From Clostridium sp. CAG:302 (GTDB lineage Bacteria > Bacillota_I > Bacilli_A > RF39 > UBA660), in the NCBI GenBank assembly GCA_000431795.1, contig FR887368.1, forward strand, positions 20,014-84,013: a stretch of 64,000 nucleotides of DNA, written 5' to 3'. The notes under the pieces were generated by a model. The model was given only the letters and a program-made list of their open reading frames with translations. It was not told where the DNA came from and ran no database searches. This document shows positions 16,189 through 24,442 of this stretch, piece after piece (positions within the stretch are counted from its first letter, which is position 1; each line of letters begins with the position of its first letter). Position numbers and translations under genes: made by a program.

Positions 16189-17628
16189 CTAATTGCTTTT
16201 AAACTCTCTTATCCTCTTCTTTGCCTTAGTTGTAACAGCCTTAGCAATCCACTCCTCTCTTGGGCCAAATGATAACTCGTCACTAATAATCCTTACTCTG
16301 TCATTATTTTTAAGAACATAGTCAACATCTTTATAATCATCATTAACAATTGCCCCTACCATAGTATTACCAATATCAGAGTCTAAGTTAAAAGCATAAT
16401 CTATTACTGTTGATCCTTTAGGTAATTCTACTCTATTTCCATTAATTCCATAAATATATACTTTATCAGAAAACAATTCGTTTTTTATTTGATTAACAAA
16501 CTCTTGATTATCTGCGAATACTGAATTAATTTCTAATAATGAGCTAAAGAATTGATATTTATTTTTTAACTCTTCTTGCATTACTTTTCTGGCATCACCT
16601 TTATTTATATCAAAGTAAGCAGTAAGTCCAAAAGAGGCAATCTTATCCATATCAAATGTTCTAATTTGTGTTTGAACAAGTCTTCCCTCAGGACCAAATA
16701 CTGTTGTATGAAGACTACTATACATATTAGTTTTAGGATTACATATATAATCTTTAAACTTACTATTTATAGGATGGTATAGACTATGTACATATCTTAA
16801 TCCTCTATAACAATCATCTATTTCATCTACCATTATTTTAAGAGAAAATAAGTCATGTATATCAGATAATTTCTCTCCTTCATGTAATCTCTTATATATA
16901 CCATATATATTTTTAGTTCTAACTTTTATCTCATTAGGAATATTATTATCTTTCAAAATATTTTCTATTTTATATTTCATTTCTAATAAAAGATTCTTGT
17001 TTTCTTCTTCTATTTTCTTATTTTTTTCAAGTAAACTCATATAAATATCTGGCTTTAAATATCTAAAAGATAAATCTTCCAATTCACTTTTTATTCTATA
17101 TGCTCCAATATAATAAGCAAGAGGTACAAATATATCCATTGTCTCTAGTGAATTTTCTTTTTGTTTAAACTCTGTCTTATATTCTAATGTCCTCATATTA
17201 TGAAGTCTATCTGCTAGTTTAATAATTATTATTCTAACATCACTTGTAATACCAGTAATTATCTTTCTAGTATTAGCTACATTCTGCTCTTGCTTAGTAG
17301 AAAAGTTAAGTTTGCTTATCTTTGTTACTCCATCTACTAAAGCAGCTATTTCAGGATTAAAATCGTGTGAAATATCTTCCTTAGTAATATGAGTATCTTC
17401 CAAAGTATCATGTAATAGCCCAGCACACACTGTATCCCTATCAGCGTGCATTTCTGCGAGGATATAAGCAACATTAAGTGGATGAGTAATATAAGGTTCT
17501 CCACTTTGTCTTTTTTGTCCTGAATGAAGATTATCCGCATAGTAATATGCTCTTTTTATGTTTTCCACTTCATCAGGATTATAACTTTTAACTAGATTAA
17601 GCAAATCATCAATAGTAAGTTTATTCAT
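16189..17628 (-). CDS. rsh: RelA/SpoT homologue (RSH), short form with probably impaired synthetase
   Basis: RSH enzymes make and degrade (p)ppGpp. The HD hydrolase domain is intact: THPLNVA (His49), LLHDTLEDT (HD 73-74, ED 77-78) and ADRLHNMRTLEY. The synthetase domain keeps DIHDLFSLKIMV and KDYICNPKTNMYSSLHTT. The normally invariant EVQIRT reads VQTQIRT, however, and the following AExGVAAHW reads ASFGLTAYF, so synthesis is probably weak or lost. A TGS domain follows (VYIYGINGNRVELPKGSTVI). The protein ends there at 479 residues, lacking the helical, zinc-finger and ACT regions of full-length enzymes of about 730 residues. It is preceded by an unusual leader (17629-18057). Confidence 0.9.
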   Translation of the reverse strand: MNKLTIDDLLNLVKSYNPDEVENIKRAYYYADNLHSGQKRQSGEPYITHPLNVAYILAEMHADRDTVCAGLLHDTLEDTHITKEDISHDFNPEIAALVDGVTKISKLNFSTKQEQNVANTRKIITGITSDVRIIIIKLADRLHNMRTLEYKTEFKQKENSLETMDIFVPLAYYIGAYRIKSELEDLSFRYLKPDIYMSLLEKNKKIEEENKNLLLEMKYKIENILKDNNIPNEIKVRTKNIYGIYKRLHEGEKLSDIHDLFSLKIMVDEIDDCYRGLRYVHSLYHPINSKFKDYICNPKTNMYSSLHTTVFGPEGRLVQTQIRTFDMDKIASFGLTAYFDINKGDARKVMQEELKNKYQFFSSLLEINSVFADNQEFVNQIKNELFSDKVYIYGINGNRVELPKGSTVIDYAFNLDSDIGNTMVGAIVNDDYKDVDYVLKNNDRVRIISDELSFGPREEWIAKAVTTKAKKRIREFKSN

Positions 17629-17652
17629 TTTCTTTCACCTCCATATATAGCA

Positions 17653-17711
17653 AAAGAGCGGCACTCCAGCGGACGACCTCAAAATTAGTCATTCACAGAG
17701 TACTGCTCTTT
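17653..17711 (-). other. Long stem-loop in the rsh leader
   Basis: Arms AAAGAGC...ACTC / GAGT...GCTCTTT enclose a roughly 30-nt loop that contains the stop codon of the small ORF at 17685-17819. The U-run after the arm is short (GCTCTTTTGC). It could be an attenuator or a processing structure ahead of rsh. It is relatively GC-rich for the region. Confidence 0.5.
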
Positions 17712-17819
17712 AGTCATAACAATATTTTTAATTTTGTAGCAGCAGAAAAATATGTCAGCTAAATAGTTTCTAACATTATTAAGTATAGAATTAATATTTA
17801 ACATAACATACTTTATCAT
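17685..17819 (-). CDS. 44-residue small protein upstream of rsh
   Basis: The frame starts at ATG 17819 behind GAGGGAGTGAGC, and a consensus promoter (TTGACA-17-TAGAAT) lies about 40 nt upstream, giving a short 5' leader. The peptide begins MIKYVMLNINSILNNV and has a moderately hydrophobic centre LADIFFCCYKIKNIV with two cysteines. It ends inside the stem-loop. No family was recognised; a small regulatory or toxin-like peptide is possible. Its position between promoter and rsh means rsh would be translated from the same mRNA. Confidence 0.45.
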   Translation of the reverse strand: MIKYVMLNINSILNNVRNYLADIFFCCYKIKNIVMTKEQYSVND

Positions 17820-17855
17820 AATGCTCACTCCCTCTTTTTTGAATAATTTAGATTA

Positions 17856-17884
17856 ATTCTATAACTTTTTAGAATGTTTGTCAA
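17856..17884 (-). promoter_or_regulatory. Consensus promoter of the small ORF / rsh transcript
   Basis: TTGACA, a 17-nt spacer, then TAGAAT. The -35 overlaps the stop codon of the copy-2 leader peptide. Confidence 0.75.
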
Positions 17885-17955
17885 CCCTTTTTTTGACAAT
17901 TTTTACCAAAACTAAATTCATCTCCCCCTAAGGTTAAGAAATTACTTTCTATCAT
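17881..17955 (-). CDS. 24-residue leader peptide (copy 2)
   Basis: It begins MIESNFLTLGG like the copy-1 peptide, then diverges (DEFSFGKNCQKKG) where the repeat ends at about 17922. The ribosome binding site GGAGAGGTGATTTT is the same. It lies between the DR1 promoter and the rsh promoter. Confidence 0.4.
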   Translation of the reverse strand: MIESNFLTLGGDEFSFGKNCQKKG

Positions 17956-18148
17956 AAAATCACCTCTCCTTCCAAAGTAAAAACCTTAGAAAAAGAAGAG
18001 AACACCATAAGTATTAACCCCGCCAGCATTATATACTAGTTTAAATATTATAGTCAAGGAAAATATGACTATTTTTTTAATATCTTTGTAAAGCCTTTAT
18101 TTATAAGAATTTATAGGTTTTTGATGTATAATACAAATGTATACAAAA
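17922..18148. repeat. 227-bp direct repeat DR1, copy 2
   Basis: Partner of 6581-6807 in the same orientation, about 11.3 kb away. Together the copies flank the synthetase operon and rsh. Confidence 0.9.
18028..18057 (-). promoter_or_regulatory. Promoter in DR1 copy 2
   Basis: TTGACT, an 18-nt spacer, then TATAAT, identical to copy 1. It reads towards the leader peptide, the 44-residue ORF and rsh. Confidence 0.7.
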
Positions 18149-18188
18149 AAAGCAAGAGTTTAGACTTCTTGCCTTTTATTTTTATATT

Positions 18189-18743
18189 TTAGTCATCTAT
18201 TATAACATTTTTATTATATCTAACTTTCTTTAATGCTTTTTTTAAATCATTTATAACATGACACTTTCTTCCTATCATAGATTCATTAGTTATCATAATA
18301 TCTTTATCAAAATCTAATTCATTAATAAAATTCTTATACAGTTCATTTAATAGTTTCATACCTTGATAAAAGTAATTAATTTCTACAGTACTAATATAAT
18401 TTACATTACCATATATTTTATGATAATTAAAATAGCTAATACATCCAACAATCGTTTCCTTATCAATATTATTTTTTATTGTACCTATAAAATACTTATC
18501 GGTATATAAATACCACTGAAGATAATGCATACCAAAAATAGTATCATTATCATTCCAAGTAATAAAATTATCATTGATATAATAATTATCAAAAAGAAAT
18601 TTTCTCATTTTTTCTTTAGTTAAAGATTTCCATGTAATATCCTCTAGTTTAAATTCTTTTATATAATCAAGTACAGTTCTCTTTAAATTAAGTAATTTCT
18701 TTTCATTACAATTTCTAATTACATTATTTGGTAATTCTTTCAT
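18189..18743 (-). CDS. Protein of unknown function, possible GNAT fold
   Basis: The 184-residue soluble protein is rich in aromatic residues. The segment ETIVGCISYF, then NYISTVEINYFYQGMKLLNELYKNF and ITNESMIGRKC, resembles the strand 4 / helix 3 / strand 5 part of GNAT acetyltransferases, where the Q/R-x-x-G-x-G/A loop binds acetyl-CoA; YQGMKLL would be a poor version. This is a weak structural guess. The gene lies between the DR1 and DR2 repeats and is absent from the corresponding place at 6807, where the two repeats abut. The upstream region has a TATAAT-like box. Confidence 0.5.
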   Translation of the reverse strand: MKELPNNVIRNCNEKKLLNLKRTVLDYIKEFKLEDITWKSLTKEKMRKFLFDNYYINDNFITWNDNDTIFGMHYLQWYLYTDKYFIGTIKNNIDKETIVGCISYFNYHKIYGNVNYISTVEINYFYQGMKLLNELYKNFINELDFDKDIMITNESMIGRKCHVINDLKKALKKVRYNKNVIIDD

Positions 18744-18808
18744 AAACTGCCCACTTTCGTATGGGTATTATACTATCATAAAACGTATGTAATTACAAGT
18801 AGAAAATA

Positions 18809-18908
18809 ACAAAATAGTTTTAAACACAGACCTTAGGCTGTGTTTAACAGTGAGAGACTACAGGCTCGAACTGAGGATAAAAAGAAAAAGAAGATTACTC
18901 TTCTTAAC
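18809..18908. repeat. 100-bp direct repeat DR2, copy 2, with twin-hairpin E5
   Basis: Contains a perfect 10-bp stem TTAAACACAG / CTGTGTTTAA with loop AC-CTTA-GG, and a second hairpin with GAG / CTC around AC-TACA-GG. Compared with copy 1 the stem has compensating changes. It ends in an AAGAAG / CTTCTT terminator-like stem serving the small gene at 18904-19008. Confidence 0.9.
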
Positions 18909-19008
18909 CCATAATTAACTTACCAAGATATACTCCTAATATAATACATATAATTATTATTAGTATTGTATATAAAATTTTAGATATTTCATTTGTTTCT
19001 TCATTCAT
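18904..19008 (-). CDS. 34-residue single-pass membrane protein after the division genes
   Basis: The frame MNEETNEISKILYTILIIII continues through a hydrophobic stretch to end LGKLIMG. This is a typical N-out or N-in single transmembrane helix of about 20 residues (11-30). The ribosome site AGAGGTAATAGT is well placed, only 10 nt after the PBP stop codon. A terminator-like hairpin follows the stop immediately. It is probably the last gene of the mraZ-rsmH-ftsL-PBP operon. Its role is unknown, but small membrane peptides linked to division proteins are plausible regulators. Confidence 0.65.
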   Translation of the reverse strand: MNEETNEISKILYTILIIIICIILGVYLGKLIMG

Positions 19009-19018
19009 ACTATTACCT

Positions 19019-21184
19019 CTATTCTATATATTTATTTTTTAATTTAATAGTTACTGTATCGGTAATTGTTTCACCTTCAGGTATACTTTGTTCATATACA
19101 TAGCCATTACCTTCAAGCATATAACTAACTCCCATTAATCTAAGGATGTTATCGGCTTCTTTATAAGAATAACCACTTAAATTAATCATTTTATTATCAT
19201 AGTTATTAGTTTTTAGTACTACTAAATCATCTTCATATATAATATTATTAATACTAGGATACTGATTAATAACTTTAGTGCCATCTCCAATTACAAGTAC
19301 TTTAATATTTTTATTCTCTAGATAAGTCTTAATATCTGAAACGTTCTTGTTATAAAAGGATTCCACTGTGTATGATTTCTTTTCATTGTCTTTCTCTTCA
19401 ATATTTAAATATTTAGTAATATTTTGTTCTACTTCTTTTACCATTGGAGCTAGATAGTTGGTACCATCTTTTGGTCTTTTAATCGCAGCATATAGTATTA
19501 TTTCAGGGTCGTTTTCTGGGAACATACCGGAAAATGAATATATGTAATCTGATGAACCACTCATATATTTGCCTTTGGTATAATCAAATATTTGAGCAGT
19601 ACCAGTCTTTCCTATTAAGCTATAGCCATCCATGTGGTAAGCATAACCTGTTGAATTGGTATTATCACCATTTATAACACTAGCCATTAATTGCTTCATT
19701 TTTTCGATAGTAGCAGAGTTTGCTATATTTTTAACTTCTGTTTTTGAGTTTTGTTCAAGTACTTTACCGGTGGTAGGATTTTTTATTTTGTCTACTACAA
19801 AGGGTTTTAACATAGTACCATTGTTGGCAATGGATGTTAGAGCTTCAAGATGCTGAATTGGTGTTGTTGTTATACCTTGGCCATAACCAGCAGTAGCAGC
19901 CTCTATTTGATATTTATAATTTATGTTACCTGGTTCCTCTCTTTTTAAAGTAAAACCTGTCTTAGAACCAAAGCCATATTTTTCGTAGCAGGCTCTTAAA
20001 TCTTCTTTAGTTATTACTGATTCCACTATGTTGGCAACCGCTATGTTGGAAGAAAGTGCAAAACCTTGATCGTAAGTAATGGTGCCCCATCCTTCTTTTC
20101 TCCAGTCAGATATTGTTACATCTTTACCGCCATTTTCTGAGGTGTAAGTTTTACTACCTGAAGTATATGTAGTGTTTCCATCGTAGTTACCTGAGTCAAT
20201 GGCACACATATAACTAAATATCTTCATTGTTGAACCTGGCTCGTAAGTAAGGGTTACAAGTGGATCAATGTATGAGGTCATATTTCTTAAGTTAGGATCG
20301 AAACTTGGTGTACTAGAATAGCCTAGGATCTTACCAGTCTTTGCATCCATTGCGGCCATTAGGACCCATTCGGCCTCAGAAGAGTCCTGAGCCTCTCTCA
20401 CAGCATTATGTAAAAATAGCTGAATATTACTATCGATAGTTAGATAGATGTCATTACCATCTTCAGCGGGTTCTACATATTCACGGCCATTGGCAATCTT
20501 GTAGCCATATTTATCTTTTTCATAAGTAACAAAACCTGTTTTACCTTTTAAAGTATCGTTATAGTATTCTTCAATACCCATTTCACCAGTAATCCAGTTG
20601 TTACCATCCTTATCAGTTTTATTAACTGTGTAGCCGATTAAATATGAAGCAAAATCTCCATTGGGATAGTATCTTTTTATATCCTTGGTAAAGTCTATGC
20701 CTTGAAGTTCTAGTTTATCTATTTCTTCCTTAACAAGTTCGGAAAGACCTTTACCAATAGTTCCAAATTCAACTTGATATTTCTTATTTTGAATACCATT
20801 TACCAATATTGTTTTTATTTCATCTGGCGTTACTCCAAGAACTGTAGCAAGTTTGGTACTAGTATCTTCAACATTCTCAACATAGTCTTTATTGCCGTTT
20901 GAGTCTACTCTGGTATCGGATAAATAGGCAATAAGAGTATAACTGATAACATCATTAGCTAGGATGTTACCATTTGTATCATATATTGTACCACGCTTAG
21001 GCATTATTACTTCTTCGGTAGTATTCCTATTCTTGATAAAAGCTGTAATTGTAGAACTACCTACTTTGTAGTCAACAATACATAAGTAACATAATCTGAC
21101 AATTAATACCAAAAATAAAAAAAAGGTAACAATAATAACAGGTTTACTTACTTTAAACTTACTACTATTAATTTCCTTTTTCAT
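19019..21184 (-). CDS. Class B penicillin-binding protein with PASTA domains (PBP2x/SpoVD-like)
   Basis: This septal transpeptidase cross-links murein. It has a single N-terminal membrane anchor (about residues 15-40), a dimerisation domain starting at MPKRGTIYDTNG, and the transpeptidase domain with catalytic SxxK in EPGSTMKIF, SxN in SSNIAVAN and KTG in GKTGTAQIFD. The C-terminal 120 residues form two PASTA-like units (around VSDIKTYLENKNIKV and LSGYSYKEADNILRLMG). I place the start at the ATG at 21184 behind AAGGTGAT, not at the upstream GTG. It follows ftsL in the conserved order mraZ-rsmH-ftsL-pbp. The usual mraY, murD and others do not follow. Confidence 0.95.
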   Translation of the reverse strand: MKKEINSSKFKVSKPVIIVTFFLFLVLIVRLCYLCIVDYKVGSSTITAFIKNRNTTEEVIMPKRGTIYDTNGNILANDVISYTLIAYLSDTRVDSNGNKDYVENVEDTSTKLATVLGVTPDEIKTILVNGIQNKKYQVEFGTIGKGLSELVKEEIDKLELQGIDFTKDIKRYYPNGDFASYLIGYTVNKTDKDGNNWITGEMGIEEYYNDTLKGKTGFVTYEKDKYGYKIANGREYVEPAEDGNDIYLTIDSNIQLFLHNAVREAQDSSEAEWVLMAAMDAKTGKILGYSSTPSFDPNLRNMTSYIDPLVTLTYEPGSTMKIFSYMCAIDSGNYDGNTTYTSGSKTYTSENGGKDVTISDWRKEGWGTITYDQGFALSSNIAVANIVESVITKEDLRACYEKYGFGSKTGFTLKREEPGNINYKYQIEAATAGYGQGITTTPIQHLEALTSIANNGTMLKPFVVDKIKNPTTGKVLEQNSKTEVKNIANSATIEKMKQLMASVINGDNTNSTGYAYHMDGYSLIGKTGTAQIFDYTKGKYMSGSSDYIYSFSGMFPENDPEIILYAAIKRPKDGTNYLAPMVKEVEQNITKYLNIEEKDNEKKSYTVESFYNKNVSDIKTYLENKNIKVLVIGDGTKVINQYPSINNIIYEDDLVVLKTNNYDNKMINLSGYSYKEADNILRLMGVSYMLEGNGYVYEQSIPEGETITDTVTIKLKNKYIE

Positions 21185-21194
21185 ACTAATCACC

Positions 21195-21482
21195 TTACTC
21201 TATTGTTTTAATATTTTCATTATTATAAGATAGACCTAAGTTTTTACTGATTGTTTGAATATTTTCAAGTGATGCCATCTCATTGATTTTCATAGCAAGA
21301 CTTTGATTGGTATCTTCTTGTTTTTCTACTTCACTATTCATTTTTTGAAGTTCTATATTCATCTTAGATACTGTTGCACTAGTAAAAACAATTCCTGAAA
21401 TCAAAAGTGCAATAATAAATAAACAGCTTTTATATAAAAACTTTTCTATCTTAGTTAGCCCTTTCTTTTTCTTTTTTTTCAT
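21195..21482 (-). CDS. ftsL: FtsL-like cell division protein
   Basis: The 95-residue protein has a very basic N-terminus, one transmembrane helix (about residues 17-37), and a periplasm-side coiled coil (KMNIELQKMNSEVEKQEDTN) ending in the NIQTISKNLGLSY segment typical of FtsL/DivIC. It forms the FtsLB-type scaffold that activates the septal PBP. Sequence conservation in this family is low, so the call relies strongly on its place between rsmH and the class B PBP. Confidence 0.8.
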   Translation of the reverse strand: MKKKKKKGLTKIEKFLYKSCLFIIALLISGIVFTSATVSKMNIELQKMNSEVEKQEDTNQSLAMKINEMASLENIQTISKNLGLSYNNENIKTIE

Positions 21483-21486
21483 ATTA

Positions 21487-22407
21487 TCAGTCCTTTATTT
21501 TTTCTATTACTCTAAGTCTTGATGATCTAGCACGAGGGTTTTCCTCTAGTTCCTCAGTACTAGGAGTGATACTCGCTACCACTTTATACTTAGGCATATA
21601 CTCTTCAGGAATGAATGGTAACTTTGATAAATTACTATCAACCTTAGAGTATTCATTAAATATTTCCTTTACAATTCTATCTTCTAATGAATGGAAAGTA
21701 ATAACTGAGACTCTGCCTCCTACTTTTAGGAGCTCAATACTTGATTTAAGTGCTATTTTTAATACTTCCAATTCATTATTTACTTCAATTCTAATAGCTT
21801 GAAATGTTCTTCTGGCAGGATGACTATCTTTCATTGCCTTATATGGCATACTCTTTTTTATGATATCTACTAGTTCAAATGTTGTTTCAATGGGTTTAGA
21901 TTCTCTATCTTTAACTATGTTTTTAGCTATGCTAGTAGCATATTTTTCTTCACCATAGTCTCTTATTAGTCTAACTAACTCTTCGTAAGAGTATTCATTT
22001 ACAACATTATAAGCAGATAATTCTTTAGTAGTATCCATTCGCATATCTAGTTTAGCATCTTTATGGAAACTAAAACCACGATCAGCAATGTCTAGTTGCG
22101 GGGAAGATACCCCTAAGTCAAAAACTATTCCATCTACTTCTGTAACATTTCTTTTATTTAATTCTTCTTTAATATAGGCAAAATTTGATTTTATAAGTTC
22201 AAAATTACTGCCTATTTCTTTTAGCTTCTTTTCGCTATATTCTAAAGCCATATCATCTTGATCAAAGGCGAAAAGGAAGCCCCTTTTTATTCTTTCTAAT
22301 ATTAAACCACTATGTCCCCCGAATCCTAATGTGCAATCAACATATATGCCATCTTCTTTTATATTTAGATTATCTATTGCCTCATTTAGTAATACTGTTT
22401 TATGCAT
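21487..22407 (-). CDS. rsmH: 16S rRNA (cytosine(1402)-N4)-methyltransferase
   Basis: RsmH (MraW) methylates C1402 of 16S rRNA using SAM. It starts HKTVLLNEAIDNL. The SAM motif is VDCTLGFGGHS (near 24-34), followed by FAFDQDDMALEYS, the conserved DGIVFDLGVSSPQLD, DRGFSFHKDAKLDMRMD, HPARRTFQAIRIEVN, and the end RARSSRLRVIEK. The length (about 306 residues) is normal. It overlaps the mraZ stop by a few bases. Confidence 0.97.
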   Translation of the reverse strand: MHKTVLLNEAIDNLNIKEDGIYVDCTLGFGGHSGLILERIKRGFLFAFDQDDMALEYSEKKLKEIGSNFELIKSNFAYIKEELNKRNVTEVDGIVFDLGVSSPQLDIADRGFSFHKDAKLDMRMDTTKELSAYNVVNEYSYEELVRLIRDYGEEKYATSIAKNIVKDRESKPIETTFELVDIIKKSMPYKAMKDSHPARRTFQAIRIEVNNELEVLKIALKSSIELLKVGGRVSVITFHSLEDRIVKEIFNEYSKVDSNLSKLPFIPEEYMPKYKVVASITPSTEELEENPRARSSRLRVIEKIKD

Positions 22408-22840
22408 CAATATCTAACCCTTCAAATAGATTTTCTGCTACATCACTAATAGCAGATAAGTTATCTTCGATAAGACTATTAAATTTATCAGTAGCCCATA
22501 TTTCTAGGCGATCATTAACCCCAATAATCGTACATTCTTTCTGTAATCCGGCATAATTAATTAAAGATGATGGTATGTTGATTCTCCCCTGTTTGTCAAA
22601 TTCGAGTGTACTAGCAGAAGACATAAAAAATCTATTAAATGTTCTAGCATCTTTCTTTGTAAATGGTAGTGTTCTAAGTTTAGATACGATGGCATTCCAT
22701 TCTTTCATTGCATAGACAAATAGACAACCATCTAAGCCTCTAGTTACAACGAATTCATTACCGATATCCTCTCTAAATTTAGAAGGTATAATTAATCTTC
22801 CTTTTTCATCAATATTATGATGATATTCTCCAATCAACAT
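22400..22840 (-). CDS. mraZ: Division/cell wall cluster transcriptional repressor MraZ
   Basis: MraZ is an AbrB-like-fold octameric ring that represses its own dcw operon. Two related halves are seen: GEYHHNIDEKGRLIIPSKFR (residues 4-23) and LEFDKQGRINIPSSL. The start at 22840 behind GTGGGGGATATT gives 146 residues and the canonical MLIGEYHHNID N-terminus. An upstream in-frame ATG would add nine unrelated residues that overlap the operator. Confidence 0.96.
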   Translation of the reverse strand: MLIGEYHHNIDEKGRLIIPSKFREDIGNEFVVTRGLDGCLFVYAMKEWNAIVSKLRTLPFTKKDARTFNRFFMSSASTLEFDKQGRINIPSSLINYAGLQKECTIIGVNDRLEIWATDKFNSLIEDNLSAISDVAENLFEGLDIDA

Positions 22841-22845
22841 AATAT

Positions 22846-22873
22846 CCCCCACTTTCTTCCACTTCATGCCACT
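22846..22873 (-). promoter_or_regulatory. MraZ operator: three 10-bp-spaced AGTGG boxes
   Basis: Three direct repeats AGTGGCA, AGTGGAA and AGTGGGG occur at 10-bp intervals between the promoter and the mraZ start. This matches known MraZ binding sites (TGGGN-type direct repeats one helical turn apart), so autoregulation is expected. Confidence 0.8.
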
Positions 22874-22883
22874 CTACGATTAT

Positions 22884-22912
22884 ATTCTACTATAATAGTT
22901 ATTGTTTGTAAA
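22884..22912 (-). promoter_or_regulatory. mraZ operon promoter
   Basis: TTTACA, a 17-nt spacer, then TAGAAT, immediately upstream of the MraZ boxes. Confidence 0.7.
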
Positions 22913-22958
22913 TATGTTTTTTATAATTTGACACTTTTTTCTGTAAAATGTTTTGTTT

Positions 22959-23042
22959 CTATCAAAGCCTTAGGTTTTTGATAGTCATTTATAGTCTTAT
23001 GGTCTATAAATGATGCACCAGTAGTGCCTATTATATATAGGC
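22959..23042 (-). repeat. Twin-hairpin intergenic element, copy E6 (inverted)
   Basis: Stem CTATCAAA / TTTGATAG, then a perfect 10-bp stem TCATTTATAG / CTATAAATGA, then GCCTA / TAGGC around TTATATA, reminiscent of the conserved flank. It lies between the 23084-24316 gene and the mraZ promoter. Confidence 0.65.
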
Positions 23043-23074
23043 AAAGAAATATAGACATAAATTAAATATAATAA

Positions 23075-23102
23075 AAGAAGAAGTTATTTTATTCTTCTTC
23101 TT
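23075..23102 (-). terminator. Terminator of the 23084-24316 gene
   Basis: Stem AAGAAGAAG / CTTCTTCTT with a 10-nt loop and a short U-run on the minus strand, overlapping the stop codon. Confidence 0.6.
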
Positions 23103-24316
23103 GGACTGCTTAATATATCATCAAAATATTTGGTACTAGTTTTATTAATACCGTATAGTTTATTTTCTTTTATTCTATTTATAATGTTGTCATCTTTAGT
23201 TAGTGAGTAGTATGTTTTTACAAATATTTTCTTTATTATATTAAAATATTCTATGACATAACTATCTTTGTGTTCATACATTTTATCATTATAAGATAGT
23301 ATTTCATCTACAAAGAAATGTGCCTCTAGTTCATTAAACTTATATTTGCCTTTATAGTCTTCTAAATTACTATTATCTTTATTCATAAATAATGTGTTGT
23401 CAAACATGCCATCAAGTATCATCATAAGTCTATATTTAGTTATTTCAAGTTCATTTTTTAGCTTACCTTCTGGAAGAGTTTCTATTTCTTCACAAAGCAA
23501 ATAATAATATTTAAGATAAAATTTGTAATCATCCTTGTGATAATTTAAATCAGCACCCATGCTTTCATTGAAACAATAATCTAATTTATAATTAATTAAA
23601 TAACGTACTAGTGAGTCATTAAAAAATAAGCTTTTTTGAAAGGGATTATTGTAGATATTTCTTTCATCAAACATATCATTTTGAATATTAAATGGTAATA
23701 CTTTATAAGTAGAAAATGTTATAAGACTATCACTATATAGTAGTAAATCATATGCACTATCATAATCTAGATTTTCTAAATTAACAAAAAATATTCTTCT
23801 GGTAAAGGCATGTTTTTTAATTTGTTTTATTGTTTGTTCCTCTGGCAAATTATTTTTTTCTGTTCTAGCAAATAATAATTCTCTATATAACTTATCATCT
23901 TCTTGCAATGATAAATATAACCACTTATAAAGGTCTTTTCTGATTTTAATACCCATAAGTTCAATAACAGAAATATCTGATTCTATTAAAGAATCTATTT
24001 CATTTAATATTAGTTCATCAATATCATTATTTTCTAAAATGTTTTCTAAATCTTCGATAGATACATTATCATCGAGAATAATACTATCTGACGTTAATTC
24101 AAAATATTCAATATGATTATTATAAAATGTATCTAGTTCATATTCAAAATCAAAATTATTAATAATTTCTAATTTTTCCTTTTCATTAACATTTAAATTA
24201 TAAATTATTTTATTTATAATTTTTATTAAGCTTTGTTTTGATACTTCTGCCTTGACTTTTCTATTTTTTAAATTAATCATTATACTTATTAAGATATAAT
24301 CAAATGGTATTTCCAT
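23084..24316 (-). CDS. Conserved-looking protein of unknown function
   Basis: The 410-residue protein has no signal peptide or obvious membrane helix. It is acidic, very rich in Asp, Asn, Tyr and Leu, and predicted to be mostly helical, with stretches such as YDSAYDLLLYSDSL and FKFYLKYYYLLCEEIE-like tyrosine runs. I see no catalytic motif. It is transcribed divergently from the MvaI/BcnI-like nuclease at 24443, sharing a 126-bp intergenic region. That raises the possibility of a functional link, but nothing in the sequence proves it. Confidence 0.75.
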   Translation of the reverse strand: MEIPFDYILISIMINLKNRKVKAEVSKQSLIKIINKIIYNLNVNEKEKLEIINNFDFEYELDTFYNNHIEYFELTSDSIILDDNVSIEDLENILENNDIDELILNEIDSLIESDISVIELMGIKIRKDLYKWLYLSLQEDDKLYRELLFARTEKNNLPEEQTIKQIKKHAFTRRIFFVNLENLDYDSAYDLLLYSDSLITFSTYKVLPFNIQNDMFDERNIYNNPFQKSLFFNDSLVRYLINYKLDYCFNESMGADLNYHKDDYKFYLKYYYLLCEEIETLPEGKLKNELEITKYRLMMILDGMFDNTLFMNKDNSNLEDYKGKYKFNELEAHFFVDEILSYNDKMYEHKDSYVIEYFNIIKKIFVKTYYSLTKDDNIINRIKENKLYGINKTSTKYFDDILSSPRRRIK

Positions 24317-24442
24317 AAAACCTCCTGCGTTCTTATATATATTATCATTATTTTTTTAATAACACAATAATGTTTTAATAATTTTGTGGTATAATTATAA
24401 ACGAGATAGAAAAGAAAATATTTTTTAGTAGAAAGGAAGGAT

